Counted from the stretch's first letter, positions 34,143 to 44,355 are shown. The stretch: DNA of 64,000 bases from Burkholderiales bacterium (GCA_016177875.1 JACOUL010000041.1:62001-126000); one strand, 5' to 3'. Made by a program: numbers and translations. Notes: generated by a model from the letters alone, not told the origin.

Positions 34143-35020
34143 CAAGTGGTCAGCAAGCGCAGCGCCTCAGCATACTTGTCCGCAGTCTGCTGCGCCACTT
34201 CGGTCGGCAAACGCGGCGCCGGCGCTTTCTTGTTCCAAGGCTGCGTCTCCAGCCAGTCGCGTACGAACTGCTTGTCGAACGACGGCGGCGACATGCCGAC
34301 CTGGTAGCTTGCGGCCGGCCAAAAGCGCGACGAATCGGGCGTGAGGATCTCATCGATCAAATGCACCACGCCCTTGTCGTCGAGACCGAATTCGAACTTT
34401 GTGTCGGCGATGATGATGCCCTTGGTCGCGGCAAATTCGGAGGCTTGCGTATACAAGTTGATCGCCGCTTCCTTCACTTGGCGCGCGACATCCGCTCCGA
34501 CGATTTTCTCGGCTTCTGCATACGAAATGTTTTCATCGTGCTGACCCATGGGCGCCTTGGTCGACGGTGTAAACAGCGTCTCCGGCAGCTTCTGCGCTTC
34601 CTGCAACCCGGCCGGCAATTTAATGCCGCACACCGCGCCGGTCTTTTGATAATCCTTCCAGCCTGACCCGATGATGTAGCCGCGCACGATGGCTTCGATT
34701 GCCAGCGGTTTGAATTTCTTGACCACGATGGCGCGACCGTCGACTTGATCGTGCTCTTCGGGCACCACCACCGACAAGGGATCGATGCCGGTCTCGTGAT
34801 TGGGCATCAAATGGCCGAATTTCTTGAACCAGAAATTTGACATGGCGGTCAGCACCTTGCCCTTGTTCGGGATCGGGTCGTCCAGGATCACGTCGAAAGC
34901 AGACAGGCGATCAGTTTGAATCACCAGTAGTTTGTCATCGCCGACAGCGTAGATGTCACGCACCTTACCGCGATGCAGGAACGGCAGGGATTTCAGATTG
35001 GTTTGCAGCAGGCCAGCCAT
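34142..35020 (-). CDS. purC: Phosphoribosylaminoimidazole-succinocarboxamide synthase
   Basis: ATP-dependent condensation of CAIR with aspartate to SAICAR in purine synthesis. It has 292 residues. Diagnostic segments are [29 protein letters not shown] (read in two parts), the nucleotide loop, [28 protein letters not shown] and [14 protein letters not shown]. It lies 15 bases after purE on the minus strand and overlaps tsaC by one base. Its length is nearer to the longer eukaryotic/proteobacterial form than to the roughly 240-residue Bacillus form. Confidence 0.96.
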   Translation of the reverse strand: MAGLLQTNLKSLPFLHRGKVRDIYAVGDDKLLVIQTDRLSAFDVILDDPIPNKGKVLTAMSNFWFKKFGHLMPNHETGIDPLSVVVPEEHDQVDGRAIVVKKFKPLAIEAIVRGYIIGSGWKDYQKTGAVCGIKLPAGLQEAQKLPETLFTPSTKAPMGQHDENISYAEAEKIVGADVARQVKEAAINLYTQASEFAATKGIIIADTKFEFGLDDKGVVHLIDEILTPDSSRFWPAASYQVGMSPPSFDKQFVRDWLETQPWNKKAPAPRLPTEVAQQTADKYAEALRLLTT

Positions 35021-35034
35021 GATGTTGTCTATCC

Positions 35035-35532
35035 TTAGTTCAATTCGGGCAGTTTCGCGTTGCGCACTTTTTCAGCTTGCTGGGCGCGGAATGCCACCAG
35101 CTTCGCTTTCAATGCAGGATCGTTCAGCGCCAGCATCGCCACCACCGACAAGCCGGCGTTGCCGGCTCCGGCTTCGCCGATCGCCAGCGTCGGTACCGGA
35201 ATGCCCTTCGGCATCTGCACCATGGCCAGCAAGGAATCAAGGCCTTTCAGATATTTCGATGGAATCGGCACGCCAAACGTCGGCAGAATAGTTTTGGCGG
35301 CGACCACACCCGCCAAATGCGCGGCAGCACCGGCGCCGGCGATGAATGCCTGGCAACCGCGCGCTTCCATATCTTCGATCCATTGTTCCAATTCAGTCGG
35401 CGTGCGATGCGCGGATAAGGCACGTGCTTCATAGCTAATGCCGAAATCCTTGCACACTTGCGCAGCTTCCTTCATCACGTCCCAGTCGGACGTCGAACCC
35501 ATGACGATACCTACCAAAGTTTTTTCAGCCAT
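35035..35532 (-). CDS. purE: N5-carboxyaminoimidazole ribonucleotide mutase
   Basis: Class I PurE converts N5-CAIR to CAIR. It has 165 residues with [28 protein letters not shown] and [16 protein letters not shown], all part of the mutase active site. Class I enzymes normally need PurK to supply N5-CAIR. In related genomes purK often lies in this group, but it is absent between purE and tsaC here. The gene follows the fba terminator, so it may have its own promoter in the 85-base gap. Confidence 0.95.
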   Translation of the reverse strand: MAEKTLVGIVMGSTSDWDVMKEAAQVCKDFGISYEARALSAHRTPTELEQWIEDMEARGCQAFIAGAGAAAHLAGVVAAKTILPTFGVPIPSKYLKGLDSLLAMVQMPKGIPVPTLAIGEAGAGNAGLSVVAMLALNDPALKAKLVAFRAQQAEKVRNAKLPELN

Positions 35533-35560
35533 TGTCGTATCAATGTGAAGTTAAGAAAAA

Positions 35561-35592
35561 CAATGTCGCTCCGGCGCTTGCCGGAACGACAT
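35561..35592 (-). terminator. Intrinsic terminator after fba
   Basis: Stem aatgtcg/cgacatt extended by a six-base inner stem ctccggc-type pairing with one internal mismatch and a GCTT loop; on the minus strand it is followed by gtttttctta. It lies between fba and purE and should separate the glycolytic from the purine genes. Confidence 0.75.
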
Positions 35593-35617
35593 TTCGTGGG
35601 CCATCTAGTTTAACGAA

Positions 35618-36682
35618 TTATTGGACGATCTGCGCCAACTCGCCCTTCTTGTAGCGCTCCGCCATTTTCTCCAGCGGCAGCGGCTTGATCTTGGCAGCTT
35701 GGCCTTCGCAACCGAAGGCCAAGTAACGCGCCTTGCAAATCTTCATCGCGGCTTCGCGCGCCGGCTTGAGATAGTCGCGCGGATCGAACTTGGACGGGTT
35801 CTCGGCGAAATAACGGCGGATCGCGCCGGTCATCGCCAAGCGGATGTCGGTATCGATATTGATCTTGCGCACGCCATGCTTGATGCCTTCTTGGATTTCT
35901 TCCACCGGCACGCCGTAGGTTTCTTTCATATCGCCGCCGAATTCGCGGATCTCGGCCAGCAGCTCTTGCGGCACCGACGACGAGCCGTGCATGACCAGAT
36001 GGGTATTGGGAATACGCTGATGGATTTCCTTGATGCGCTCGATCGCCAAAATATCGCCGGTCGGCTTGCGCGAGAATTTGTACGCGCCGTGCGAAGTGCC
36101 GATGGCAATTGCCAATGCATCACATTGCGTCTTCTTAACGAAATCGGCTGCCTGGTTCACATCGGTCAGCAACTGTTCGCGCGTCATGGTGCCTTCGGCG
36201 CCGTGGCCGTCTTCCTTGTCGCCTTTCATGGTTTCGAGCGAACCCAATACACCCAGCTCAGCTTCTACCGTGACGCCGATCGAGTGCGAGAACTCGACCA
36301 CCTTGCGCGACACTTCCACGTTGTATTCATAGCTGGCGACCGACTTGCCGTCTTCCATCAACGAACCGTCCATCATCACCGACGTGAAACCGGATTTGAT
36401 CGCGGCCATGCATACTGCCGGCGACTGGCCATGATCCTGGTGCATCACCACCGGAATATGCGGATAGGCTTCGACAGCAGCTTCGATCAAATGGCGCAAA
36501 AATGCTTCGCCCGCATATTTGCGCGCACCGGCGGAGGCTTGCATGATTACCGGCGCATTGATTTCATTGGCAGCCGCCATAATCGCGCTGACTTGTTCCA
36601 GATTGTTGACGTTGAATGCCGGCAGGCCATAACCGTTTTCAGCGGCATGGTCGAGCAATTGGCGCATCGATACGAGTGGCAT
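35618..36682 (-). CDS. fba: Fructose-bisphosphate aldolase, class II (Calvin-cycle subtype)
   Basis: Zinc-dependent cleavage of fructose 1,6-bisphosphate to dihydroxyacetone phosphate and glyceraldehyde 3-phosphate. It has 354 residues. Zinc ligands are in [11 protein letters not shown] and [10 protein letters not shown], and the phosphate-binding [16 protein letters not shown] segment is typical of the longer class II B (Calvin/Bacillus-like) aldolases common in betaproteobacteria. It is the third gene of pgk-pyk-fba on the minus strand and is followed by a terminator. Confidence 0.96.
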   Translation of the reverse strand: MPLVSMRQLLDHAAENGYGLPAFNVNNLEQVSAIMAAANEINAPVIMQASAGARKYAGEAFLRHLIEAAVEAYPHIPVVMHQDHGQSPAVCMAAIKSGFTSVMMDGSLMEDGKSVASYEYNVEVSRKVVEFSHSIGVTVEAELGVLGSLETMKGDKEDGHGAEGTMTREQLLTDVNQAADFVKKTQCDALAIAIGTSHGAYKFSRKPTGDILAIERIKEIHQRIPNTHLVMHGSSSVPQELLAEIREFGGDMKETYGVPVEEIQEGIKHGVRKINIDTDIRLAMTGAIRRYFAENPSKFDPRDYLKPAREAAMKICKARYLAFGCEGQAAKIKPLPLEKMAERYKKGELAQIVQ

Positions 36683-36725
36683 GGTTGATCTCCAAAAAGA
36701 AAATTTGATACGGAATTCGGGAGCG

Positions 36726-38153
36726 CTATTCGACCTTCATGATCTTGAGCGCATTGGTGCCGCCGGGATGTCCCATCGGCGCGCCCCAGGTGAACACAAT
36801 CATGTCACCTTTCTTTACCAATCCCTTGGCTAACAGCAAATCTTGTGCAGCTTTGAGGGTGGTTTCGCTATCCTTGGTTTGCGAGAGATCCAGCGTACTC
36901 ACGTTCCGGTAAAGCGTGGCTTTACGTTGGGTAGCCAGACGCTGGGTCATGGCGAAAATCGGGATGTCGATATTGTGACGGCTCATCCACAGCGCAGTCG
37001 AACCGGATTCGGTCAAGGCGACAATTGCTTTCACGCGCAAGTGATGGGCGGTGAACAAGGCGCCGTAGGCAATCGATTGATCGATGCGGGTAAACGTCAG
37101 GTTCAGGAAATCGGCGTCGAGCGTATATTCCTGCGACTTTTCCGCTTCCAGGCAAATCGCCGCCATGGCCTCCACGGTTTCCACCGGATAGCGGCCGGAA
37201 GCGGTTTCAGCCGAGGTCATCACGGCATCGGTGCCGTCCAGCACGGCATTGGCCACGTCGGAAACTTCGGCACGCGTCGGAATCGCATTGACGATCATCG
37301 ATTCCATCATTTGCGTGGCGGTGATCGCCAGCTTGTTGGAAGCGCGCGCCATTTTGATCATGCGTTTCTGCAGTGCAGGCACGGCGGCATTACCGACTTC
37401 CACCGCCAAATCGCCGCGCGCCACCATGATGCCATCGGAAGCGTCGAGAATTTCCTGCAAAGCAGGAATCGCTTCGGCGCGTTCGATCTTGGCGATCATC
37501 ATCGGCTTATGCTTGTGCGGCTCGCCGGCGATATTCGCCAGCTGGCGCGCCATCATCATATCGGCAGCATTCTTGGGGAAGGACACGGCGACGTAGTCGG
37601 CTTGCATATTCATCGCCGTCTTGATGTCTTCCATGTCCTTGGCGGTCAAGGCCGGCGCCGACAAACCGCCGCCCTGGCGATTGATGCCTTTGTTGTTGGA
37701 CAATTCGCCGCCGATCTTGACAGTCGTATGAATCGCACTGCCGACCACCTTATCGACCACCAGCACGATCAAGCCGTCGTTCAACAACAATACGTCGCCG
37801 TCTTTTAAATCATGCGGCAATTCCTTGTAATCGAGGCCGACGCGTTCTTGATTGCCCATTTCGCAAGCGGCGTCAAGGATGAACTTGTCGCCTTTTTGAA
37901 GTTCGATCTTGCCGTTTTCAAACTTGCCGATGCGAATCTTCGGCCCCTGCAAGTCGGCAATGATGGCGACTTCACGGCCGCACTTTTGCGCCGCTTCACG
38001 CACCAAGCGTGCGCGATCGATATGATCTTGCGCCTTGCCGTGCGAAAAATTCAGGCGCACCACATCGACCCCGGCTTGAATCATGCGCGTGAGCGTCTCG
38101 ATGTCGCTCGAAACAGGGCCGATAGTGGCAACGATTTTAGTGGCGCGACGCAT
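36726..38153 (-). CDS. pyk: Pyruvate kinase
   Basis: Transfers phosphate from phosphoenolpyruvate to ADP. It has 475 residues. The family segments [59 protein letters not shown] (read in two parts), [23 protein letters not shown], and TQMMESMI are all present. The C-terminal allosteric domain ends [11 protein letters not shown]. It sits between pgk (39-base gap) and fba (43-base gap), in line with one glycolytic transcription unit. Confidence 0.97.
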   Translation of the reverse strand: MRRATKIVATIGPVSSDIETLTRMIQAGVDVVRLNFSHGKAQDHIDRARLVREAAQKCGREVAIIADLQGPKIRIGKFENGKIELQKGDKFILDAACEMGNQERVGLDYKELPHDLKDGDVLLLNDGLIVLVVDKVVGSAIHTTVKIGGELSNNKGINRQGGGLSAPALTAKDMEDIKTAMNMQADYVAVSFPKNAADMMMARQLANIAGEPHKHKPMMIAKIERAEAIPALQEILDASDGIMVARGDLAVEVGNAAVPALQKRMIKMARASNKLAITATQMMESMIVNAIPTRAEVSDVANAVLDGTDAVMTSAETASGRYPVETVEAMAAICLEAEKSQEYTLDADFLNLTFTRIDQSIAYGALFTAHHLRVKAIVALTESGSTALWMSRHNIDIPIFAMTQRLATQRKATLYRNVSTLDLSQTKDSETTLKAAQDLLLAKGLVKKGDMIVFTWGAPMGHPGGTNALKIMKVE

Positions 38154-38192
38154 GGAGGTATTCCGACAAATTGAGATGGGGACGATGAATTC

Positions 38193-39404
38193 CTACATGC
38201 TGTCGACGAACTCGCCGCCCGCGCGCTGCTGTAAGACTGCTACGGCCGGCAAGGATTTTCCTTCGAGGAATTCCAGGAACGCGCCGCCGCCGGTTGAAAT
38301 ATAGCTGATCTTGTCAGCGATATTGTACTTGGCAATCGCCGCCAAGGTATCGCCGCCGCCGGCGATCGAAAACGCCTTCGATTCCGCAATGGCCAAGGCC
38401 AAGGACTTGGTGCCCTCGGCAAATTGATCGAATTCGAATACGCCGATCGGACCGTTCCATACGATGGTCTTGGCCTGCGCGATCTGCTGCGCCAGCAACG
38501 CGGACGTTTTGGGACCGACGTCGAGAATCATGTCGTCGTCCTGGATATCCTTCACGTCCTTAACGGTAGCGGCCGCTGTAGCGGAAAACTCTTTCGCACA
38601 AACGACGTCGACCGGAATCGGTACCGGCACCCCGCGCTTAACCATCATGTCGATGATGGCTTTAGACTCGTCGACCAAATCCGCTTCCACCAGCGATTTG
38701 CCGATTTTTAATCCGGCAGCCAGCATGAATGTATTCGCGATACCGCCGCCGACAATGAGGAAATCCACCTTGTTCGCAAGCGATTTCAGAATGGTGAGCT
38801 TGGTCGACACCTTGGAGCCGGCGACGATCGCAAGCAAGGGACGATCGGGCGCGCCGAAAACCTTGGCCAAGGCATCGAGTTCCGCCGCCATCAAGGGACC
38901 GGCGCATGCCGTCAAGGCATACTTGGCAATGCCGTGCGTCGTGGCTTCCGCGCGATGAGCGGTGCCGAAAGCATCATTGACATAGACATCGCACAGCTTC
39001 GCAATTTTGATCGCCAGCTGATCCTCGTTTTTCTTTTCGCCCGGATTGACGCGGCAATTCTCCAGCAGCACCACTTGACCCGGCTTTACATCGACGCCGT
39101 CAACCCAATTTTGCACCAGCGGAACCGGCTGCCCGAGCAATTCGGACAAACGCTTGCCGACCGGCGCCAGCGAGTCTTCCGGACGCAATTCGCCTTCCTT
39201 CGGGCGGCCGAGGTGCGACGTCACCATCACTGCCGCACCGCCGGAAAGCGCCATCTTAATGGCCGGGACAGAAGCGCGAATGCGGGTATCTTCAGTGATA
39301 CTGCCGTTGCTATCGAGTGGAACATTCAAATCGGCGCGAATAAAAACGCGCTTGCCTTGCAGTTGCTTGAGGGCGACCAGGTCGCTCAATCGTTTGAAAT
39401 GCAT
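38193..39404 (-). CDS. pgk: Phosphoglycerate kinase
   Basis: Reversible phosphoryl transfer between 1,3-bisphosphoglycerate and ADP. It has 403 residues: [41 protein letters not shown] (Asn-Cys replaces the more usual LEN-R spacing only mildly), the [15 protein letters not shown] hinge, and nucleotide-binding [14 protein letters not shown] and [13 protein letters not shown]. It is the first gene of the pgk-pyk-fba block. Upstream on the minus strand a TAAAAT sequence near 39440-39460 could be the -10 of its promoter. Confidence 0.97.
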   Translation of the reverse strand: MHFKRLSDLVALKQLQGKRVFIRADLNVPLDSNGSITEDTRIRASVPAIKMALSGGAAVMVTSHLGRPKEGELRPEDSLAPVGKRLSELLGQPVPLVQNWVDGVDVKPGQVVLLENCRVNPGEKKNEDQLAIKIAKLCDVYVNDAFGTAHRAEATTHGIAKYALTACAGPLMAAELDALAKVFGAPDRPLLAIVAGSKVSTKLTILKSLANKVDFLIVGGGIANTFMLAAGLKIGKSLVEADLVDESKAIIDMMVKRGVPVPIPVDVVCAKEFSATAAATVKDVKDIQDDDMILDVGPKTSALLAQQIAQAKTIVWNGPIGVFEFDQFAEGTKSLALAIAESKAFSIAGGGDTLAAIAKYNIADKISYISTGGGAFLEFLEGKSLPAVAVLQQRAGGEFVDSM

Positions 39405-39489
39405 AGTTCCTCGTAATGGCTAAACATTGACGGAAAACCGCTATTTTACCGCAGCCAATCGGACCGAAAACCGCTTTTTGATCATGCTT

Positions 39490-39813
39490 TTATAAGATCA
39501 ATCGCAAGACCGCATACAAACCCATGCCGAAGGTAATCGTACCCAGCATGTGGCGCGTACGCAGAAAAAATAAGGTCGCACCGATCGCGGCCAGCAACTT
39601 GGGATTCATCAAGGAAAGATTAAGAGCGCCGCCGGTCAGCGCCAAGTCCGGCGCCACGATCGCAGCCAGTGCCGCGGCCGGCGCGTAACGCAAGGCATGC
39701 TGAACTTTAGCCGGCAGTTTGACTCGGTCTCCCAGCATGAAAAAAGAACTGCGCGTCAGGATAGTGGAAACCGTCAGCAATGCGATGGTCAGCCAAACGT
39801 CGAATGCGTTCAT
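39490..39813 (-). CDS. azlD: AzlD-family branched-chain amino acid export subunit
   Basis: A 107-residue membrane protein with about four hydrophobic segments; LTRSSFFMLGDRVKLPAKVQHALRYAPAAALAAI (read in two parts) is the typical AzlD pattern. It pairs with AzlC to export branched-chain amino acids. Its ATG overlaps the azlC stop by four bases. The protein is the C-terminal part of a much longer open frame; the internal ATG at 39813 is the credible start. Confidence 0.9.
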   Translation of the reverse strand: MNAFDVWLTIALLTVSTILTRSSFFMLGDRVKLPAKVQHALRYAPAAALAAIVAPDLALTGGALNLSLMNPKLLAAIGATLFFLRTRHMLGTITFGMGLYAVLRLIL

Positions 39814-40547
39814 GCATCTCCCCTCGTTTTCTTTTGATGATCGATGAGCGTGTCGACTGCCATTGCCGAGGCCATGCCAAATATGACGGCAACCAGTAAA
39901 CCAAGCCGATACGGCAGGTGCGCCGTGAGGATGGCAACGGCCGAGGCCACCAATACGCCGGTCAACGCCGCCGAGTTGGCAATCAAGGGGATCATGACTG
40001 CCAAGAGTGCGAGAGTTCCGGCAAATTCGATGCCCCAGCTTTGCGGAATCTGGCTCGCCAAAAAAATGCCGACAATCGATCCGGCCTGCCAAAATGCCCA
40101 ATTCATGTAATCGATACCGGCCACATAGCCTGCCTTGCCGGTCGGCTGGTACAAGGTATGAGGAGGAAAGCGCATCGAAAACAAAGCCATGGTCAAGTCG
40201 GCATTCAAGTAACCGTACCAAAGGCGCTTGTACCAGGGCAGATGCGATAAATGCGGTCCGATCGCCGCAGCAAAGATAACGAAGCGCAGATTGACGACCA
40301 TGGCGGTGGCGAACACCACCCATACCGAGGCATTGGCGGCGATCAGCGGCAGCGAGGCGAGTTGGGCGGAGCCGGCAAATACCACCAGGGTCATGCCGAG
40401 CGCCTGGCCGGCGGTGAGGCCCGATTTCACCATGGCCATTGCCGTCACCATTCCCCATGCAAAAATGCCCGGCATGGTCGGCGCGCTGGTTTTGACGGCT
40501 TCTTTGAAGGCCGCTTTTTCCGAGAGCGGCGGATCGAGGTTCAACAA
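39810..40547 (-). CDS. azlC: AzlC-family branched-chain amino acid exporter
   Basis: A roughly 245-residue inner-membrane protein with the AzlC features APTMPGIFAWGMVTAMAMVKSGLT, VFAGSAQLASLPL and NLRFVIFAAAIGPHL. It forms the exporter with AzlD. The start is uncertain: TTG codons at 40547 and 40544 are the best in-frame candidates, no ATG lies near the N-terminus, and no clear ribosome-binding site is seen. The frame stays open up to about 40592. It is divergent from ilvE, which makes branched-chain amino acids, so shared control is plausible. Confidence 0.85.
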   Translation of the reverse strand: MLNLDPPLSEKAAFKEAVKTSAPTMPGIFAWGMVTAMAMVKSGLTAGQALGMTLVVFAGSAQLASLPLIAANASVWVVFATAMVVNLRFVIFAAAIGPHLSHLPWYKRLWYGYLNADLTMALFSMRFPPHTLYQPTGKAGYVAGIDYMNWAFWQAGSIVGIFLASQIPQSWGIEFAGTLALLAVMIPLIANSAALTGVLVASAVAILTAHLPYRLGLLVAVIFGMASAMAVDTLIDHQKKTRGDA

Positions 40548-40676
40548 ATGCGGAAGAAATGCCGGATTTGCAACATCGGCATCGCAAAAAATTTAAAAAC
40601 GTATTCTATCGAGGAAGCAATTTCACTGCTTGAGGGTTAAAATCCTTCTCTTTGCACATTGTTTGGAGACTGCACC

Positions 40677-41597
40677 ATGTCCATGGACGACCGCGACGGC
40701 AAGATTTGGAAAGACGGCGAATTGATCGATTGGCGCGATGCCAAAGTCCATGTGTTGACCCATACCCTGCACTACGGCATGGGTGTATTTGAAGGCGTGC
40801 GCGCTTATAAGACCGCGCAAGGCACGGCAATCTTTCGTCTGAAAGAGCACACGCAGCGCCTATTCAATTCAGCCAAGATTTTCCAAATGAATATTCCATT
40901 TGATATGGAAACCATCATGGCTGCGCAGCGCCAAGTGGTACGCGAAAACAAACTCGAATCCTGCTACCTGCGCCCACTTGCCTGGATCGGCTCGGAAAAG
41001 CTGGGCATCTCCGCCAAGGGCAACACCATTCATGTCGCTATCGCGGCTTGGCCCTGGGGTGCTTATTTAGGTGAGGAGGGTTTAAAGAAAGGCATTCGCG
41101 TTAAAACCTCGTCCTTCACGCGTCACCATGTCAATGTGTCGATGGTACGCGCCAAGGCGTGCGGCTACTACATCAACTCTATCCTCGCCAACCAAGAAGC
41201 GATGACCGACGGCTACGATGAAGCCTTGCTGCTCGATACCGACGGCTATGTTTCAGAAGGCGCCGGCGAAAACGTATTCGTCATCAAGAACGGCAAGATC
41301 TATACGCCGGATTTGGCATCCTGCCTGGACGGCATCACGCGCGATTCAGTGCTGACCATGGCGCGCGACCTCGGCATCCCGGTGATCGAAAAACGCATCA
41401 CGCGCGATGAAGTGTACTGCTGCGACGAAGCCTTCTTCACCGGCACGGCAGCGGAAATCACGCCTATCCGCGAACTCGACAATCGCACTATCGGCATCGG
41501 TTCGCGCGGTCCCATCACGGAAAAACTGCAATCGCTGTTCTTCGATGCGGTCGCCGGCAAAGCACCGCAGTACCAGCATTGGCTGACCCTCGTTTAA
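40677..41597 (+). CDS. ilvE: Branched-chain amino acid aminotransferase
   Basis: PLP enzyme for the last step of valine, leucine and isoleucine synthesis. It has 306 residues. The fold-type IV signatures are WKDGELIDWRDAKVHVLTHTLHYGMGVFEGVRAY (read in parts), RAKACGYYINSILANQEA carrying the PLP Lys, and GYVSEGAGENVFVIKNG. The ATG at 40677 has GGAG about 9 bases before it; an upstream TTG in the same frame is less likely. Followed closely by a small CHCC zinc finger gene. Confidence 0.96.
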   Translation: MSMDDRDGKIWKDGELIDWRDAKVHVLTHTLHYGMGVFEGVRAYKTAQGTAIFRLKEHTQRLFNSAKIFQMNIPFDMETIMAAQRQVVRENKLESCYLRPLAWIGSEKLGISAKGNTIHVAIAAWPWGAYLGEEGLKKGIRVKTSSFTRHHVNVSMVRAKACGYYINSILANQEAMTDGYDEALLLDTDGYVSEGAGENVFVIKNGKIYTPDLASCLDGITRDSVLTMARDLGIPVIEKRITRDEVYCCDEAFFTGTAAEITPIRELDNRTIGIGSRGPITEKLQSLFFDAVAGKAPQYQHWLTLV

Positions 41598-41609
41598 TTG
41601 GAGCACACC

Positions 41610-41810
41610 ATGACTGCACAAGTAGAGATGACCTTTGTGGAGCTGGATGACGCCAGCTCCAAAACAGCGTTCTGCCCCAACCCCAAGATGCCGCTCTGGT
41701 CCGGCCACCCGCGTGTTTTTCTCAGCTTCGATGCCGACGGCCGCGCAAAATGTCCGTACTGCGGCACCTTGTATCGTTTGAAGGAAGGCGTGGCCCACAA
41801 GGGCCATTGA
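41610..41810 (+). CDS. CHCC-type zinc finger protein
   Basis: A 66-residue protein with the zf-CHCC arrangement: Cys in TAFCPNP, His in WSGHPRVFL, and CPYCGTLY. This is the bacterial counterpart of the zinc-binding domain of mitochondrial complex I subunit NDUFS6. It follows ilvE by 12 bases with GGAG in front of the ATG at 41610, an arrangement I believe recurs in betaproteobacteria. Molecular role in bacteria unknown. Confidence 0.88.
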   Translation: MTAQVEMTFVELDDASSKTAFCPNPKMPLWSGHPRVFLSFDADGRAKCPYCGTLYRLKEGVAHKGH

Positions 41811-41823
41811 AAGCAGCTACCGC

Positions 41824-42255
41824 ATGGGCAAATCGCGCAAACACGGGGGCACGGTCGAGGAAGTCGAGGCCGCCTACTACGACGCCATCAGTCATGCCGA
41901 CATTGAAGCATTGATGGCCTTATGGGCGGACGATGAAGAAATCGTTTGCGTACATCCGGGCGCGCCCCGCTTGGTAGGCCATGCCGCCATCCGCGCCGCC
42001 TGGGAAACCATCTTCCAGCGCGGCGGGCTCGACATTCGTCCGGTGCAATTGCATGCCGTGCATAACATGCTGACGGTGGTGCACAACGTCATCGAAGAAG
42101 TCCGGCGCGGCGAAGACGAATCGCAAGATATGCACATCCTCGCCACCAACGTTTACCTTAAGACCCCGCAAGGCTGGCGGCTGGCGATGCATCACGCCAG
42201 CGTCGCGCCCGGCAAGGCGCCGCAGGAACCGGTCATCGCTTCCGTACTGCATTAG
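41824..42255 (+). CDS. NTF2/SnoaL-like fold protein
   Basis: A 143-residue cytoplasmic protein with the SnoaL-like pattern: VEAAYYDAISHADIEALMALWADDEEIVCVHPG, GHAAIRAAWETIF and GWRLAMHHASVA (the first read in parts). Such cone-shaped folds bind small molecules or catalyse isomerisation, and many are of unknown function. It lies 13 bases after the zinc finger gene, so probably in the ilvE transcription unit. Substrate unknown. Confidence 0.82.
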   Translation: MGKSRKHGGTVEEVEAAYYDAISHADIEALMALWADDEEIVCVHPGAPRLVGHAAIRAAWETIFQRGGLDIRPVQLHAVHNMLTVVHNVIEEVRRGEDESQDMHILATNVYLKTPQGWRLAMHHASVAPGKAPQEPVIASVLH

Positions 42256-42358
42256 CCGCACTTCGTCCTTCAACTACTTGAGCAATTCCGCCGCGCGCGT
42301 TATGTTTGACAGCGGGGCACCGTTTGCCCCCGTTCATAACAATTGGGGAGAATTCAGT

Positions 42359-42724
42359 ATGAAAAAATTGTTGTTAACCGCTATGCTCGCATTGGCCGCA
42401 AATTACGCTCTTGCCGGCAAATCGCCTTCGATCATCATGATTGAAGAATACAAGGCGTATGCCTATGAATATGTTCAGCAGCAACCCAGGAAGCTGGCGA
42501 CCGATCTTCCTGAATTCACCAAATACATCGGAAAAAAATACGGCCCGCCGAGTGCCTCCACGCCAAGCAGTCCGTTGTGGTTCCTGAAGGTGCCGAATGA
42601 AGAAGGGATGTGCGTCACCCTTGAGTTGTTTCAATCGAGCAAAGGCGCCGCCATTTCCGTCAGCGCAGGCGTTGCCAAATGCGATCATCCGAAATACGCA
42701 AAAAAAGGCATTAAACCAAGATAA
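42359..42724 (+). CDS. Small exported hypothetical protein, 121 residues
   Basis: Signal MKKLLLTAMLALAANYALAG (cleavage near residue 19). The mature part is about 100 residues, basic, with two Cys (GMCVTLELF, AKCDHPKY) that could form a disulfide. The ATG at 42359 has GGGGAG 8 bases upstream, a strong site; longer in-frame starts lack both signal and ribosome-binding site. Family not recognised. The last base of its stop lies 4 bases before the YheT-like gene. Confidence 0.7.
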   Translation: MKKLLLTAMLALAANYALAGKSPSIIMIEEYKAYAYEYVQQQPRKLATDLPEFTKYIGKKYGPPSASTPSSPLWFLKVPNEEGMCVTLELFQSSKGAAISVSAGVAKCDHPKYAKKGIKPR

Positions 42725-42728
42725 ACCC

Positions 42729-43697
42729 ATGCCCGAGCCGGATATCTACACAGCGCCGCGCTGGCTGCGCGGCGGCCACCTGCAAACGCTTTATCCGGCT
42801 CTTTTTGCCGCCGCTCCGCCGGTCGCATTTCGACGCGAACGCTGGGACACGCCTGACCGTGACTTCATCGACGTGGACTTCATTGATGGGCAGCCGGGCA
42901 AACCGTTTCTGGCACTCTTTCATGGATTGGAAGGCTCTTCCGACAGCCATTACAGCCGTGCGCTGATGGCACACATTGCCGGCCTTGGCTGGTCAGGCGC
43001 CGTACCCCACTTTCGCGGCTGTTCGGGCGACATCAATCTTGCGCCCCGCTCGTATCATTCCGGCGATGCCCAAGAAATTGAATGGATACTGCAGCGTCTC
43101 AAAGCCTATAGTGAAAGCCGCCATGCCCACGGCTTCTATGCCAGCGGCGTATCGCTGGGCGGAAATGTCTTGCTGCGCTTTCTCGGTGAATCGCAGCATG
43201 CCGCTGAGTTCGTCGACGCAGCATGCGCCATCTCGACTCCATTGGATTTAGCGGCATGCGGCACCGCTCTCGGGCACGGATTCAATATGATCTATACGCG
43301 AAACTTTCTGCAATCCTTAAAACCGAAATGCCTGCAAAAGCTCGAACAGTTTCCGGGATTATTCAAGCGTGAAGCCATGCTTTCCGCATGCAACCTTTAC
43401 GAGTACGACAATGTCGTGACAGCACCGCTGCACGGCTATCGGGACACGGATGATTATTGGCACCGCGCCAGTGCGAAACATGTGCTGCTCGATATTACCG
43501 TGCCAACCCTGGTGCTCAATGCGAAAAACGATCCTTTCCTGCCGCACGAGTTTTTGCCGCGGCAAGCCTCGAATGCAGTCACCCTAGAGTTCCCCGACCA
43601 TGGCGGCCATGTCGGCTTCCTGGCAGGCGGGTTTCCTGGGCACTTAGGGTGGCTGCCGCGACGCGTAACGCGTTTCCTGGAAGGTACAGAAGCCTAG
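42729..43697 (+). CDS. YheT-family alpha/beta hydrolase
   Basis: A 322-residue predicted hydrolase of the COG0429 group: RWLRGGHLQTLYPALF, LFHGLEGSSDSHYSRAL, HFRGCSGDINLAPRSYHSGD, the nucleophile elbow GVSLGGNVLLRFLGE, KNDPFLP and a C-terminal His in PDHGGHVGFL. All three triad residues are present. The substrate of bacterial YheT is not established. Start at 42729 chosen because the conserved N-terminus begins there; longer frames run back through the preceding gene. Confidence 0.9.
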   Translation: MPEPDIYTAPRWLRGGHLQTLYPALFAAAPPVAFRRERWDTPDRDFIDVDFIDGQPGKPFLALFHGLEGSSDSHYSRALMAHIAGLGWSGAVPHFRGCSGDINLAPRSYHSGDAQEIEWILQRLKAYSESRHAHGFYASGVSLGGNVLLRFLGESQHAAEFVDAACAISTPLDLAACGTALGHGFNMIYTRNFLQSLKPKCLQKLEQFPGLFKREAMLSACNLYEYDNVVTAPLHGYRDTDDYWHRASAKHVLLDITVPTLVLNAKNDPFLPHEFLPRQASNAVTLEFPDHGGHVGFLAGGFPGHLGWLPRRVTRFLEGTEA

Positions 43698-43735
43698 ACA
43701 AACTAAGCGTTCCTGAGCGTGGTATCGTTAAAGCC

Positions 43736-44350
43736 ATGGATGACATCGTCAAACAAGCGATCGCCAAATGGCCCAATGTGCCGCATTGCTACGGCTGGCT
43801 GGCATTGGATGCACGCGGCAATTGGCGCATGCGTGACGAGCGCGCTCAAGCGCTCAAACTTGCGGGAGACCGCATCACGAATCCCGCGCTGCTGGGCTTC
43901 ATCAATCGCAACTACCTCCATGACGAACGCGGTTGCTGGTATTTCCAGAACGGGCCGCAACGTGTCTATGTCGCCTTGGAAGCGACGCCCTACATTGCAC
44001 GCACCGAACCGGATCATCGTTTTATCTTGCACACCGGAGAGGCACTTTCGACACTCGACCATGCATGGCTGACCGAGAGCGGCGCATTAATATTGCAAAG
44101 CGGAGAAAAAATAGCGATGGTGGATGATCGCGACATGGCGCAATGCATGACGCAATTGCAGTTGGGAGAATGTACCGTCTGCGATGATGAATTGCTTGAT
44201 TGGATGGCTGGCGCCGACAACATACAGCCGCTAGTCCTACGCTATAACGAGCAATCGCTCGCCGTAGGACGTATTGCGCTCGAAGCACTTGCGTCGCACT
44301 TTCGCTTCGTTCGCGAGCCAAGCCCCGAAGTGACCCGCTCTCCGAATTAA
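43736..44350 (+). CDS. Conserved hypothetical protein, 204 residues (DUF2946-unlike, family not named)
   Basis: A soluble 204-residue protein beginning MDDIVKQAIAKWPNVPHCYGWLALDARGNWRMRDER. It has the look of a small beta-rich binding domain: NRNYLHDERGCWYFQNGPQRVYVALE, FILHTGEALSTLDHAWL, and a C-terminal helix-rich part. I do not recognise a named family and give no function. It follows the YheT-like gene by 38 bases on the same strand and is convergent to the BepA-like protease gene with a five-base gap. Confidence 0.72.
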   Translation: MDDIVKQAIAKWPNVPHCYGWLALDARGNWRMRDERAQALKLAGDRITNPALLGFINRNYLHDERGCWYFQNGPQRVYVALEATPYIARTEPDHRFILHTGEALSTLDHAWLTESGALILQSGEKIAMVDDRDMAQCMTQLQLGECTVCDDELLDWMAGADNIQPLVLRYNEQSLAVGRIALEALASHFRFVREPSPEVTRSPN

Positions 44351-44355
44351 GTGAT

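Noticed and set aside
35621..36688. 355-residue open frame on the plus strand opposite fba
   Set aside because: It mirrors the fba gene almost end to end. Fba has all family motifs, and the antisense frame stays open only because of codon bias; its translation is rich in His and Arg with no recognisable fold.
36843..37808. 321-residue open frame opposite pyk
   Set aside because: It is a shadow of the pyruvate kinase gene, His/Arg-rich, with no ribosome-binding site or family pattern.
39490..40587. 365-residue continuous frame spanning azlD and most of azlC
   Set aside because: Only its last 107 codons are AzlD. The remaining part is out of frame with AzlC and reads as low-quality protein, so the long frame is a coincidence.
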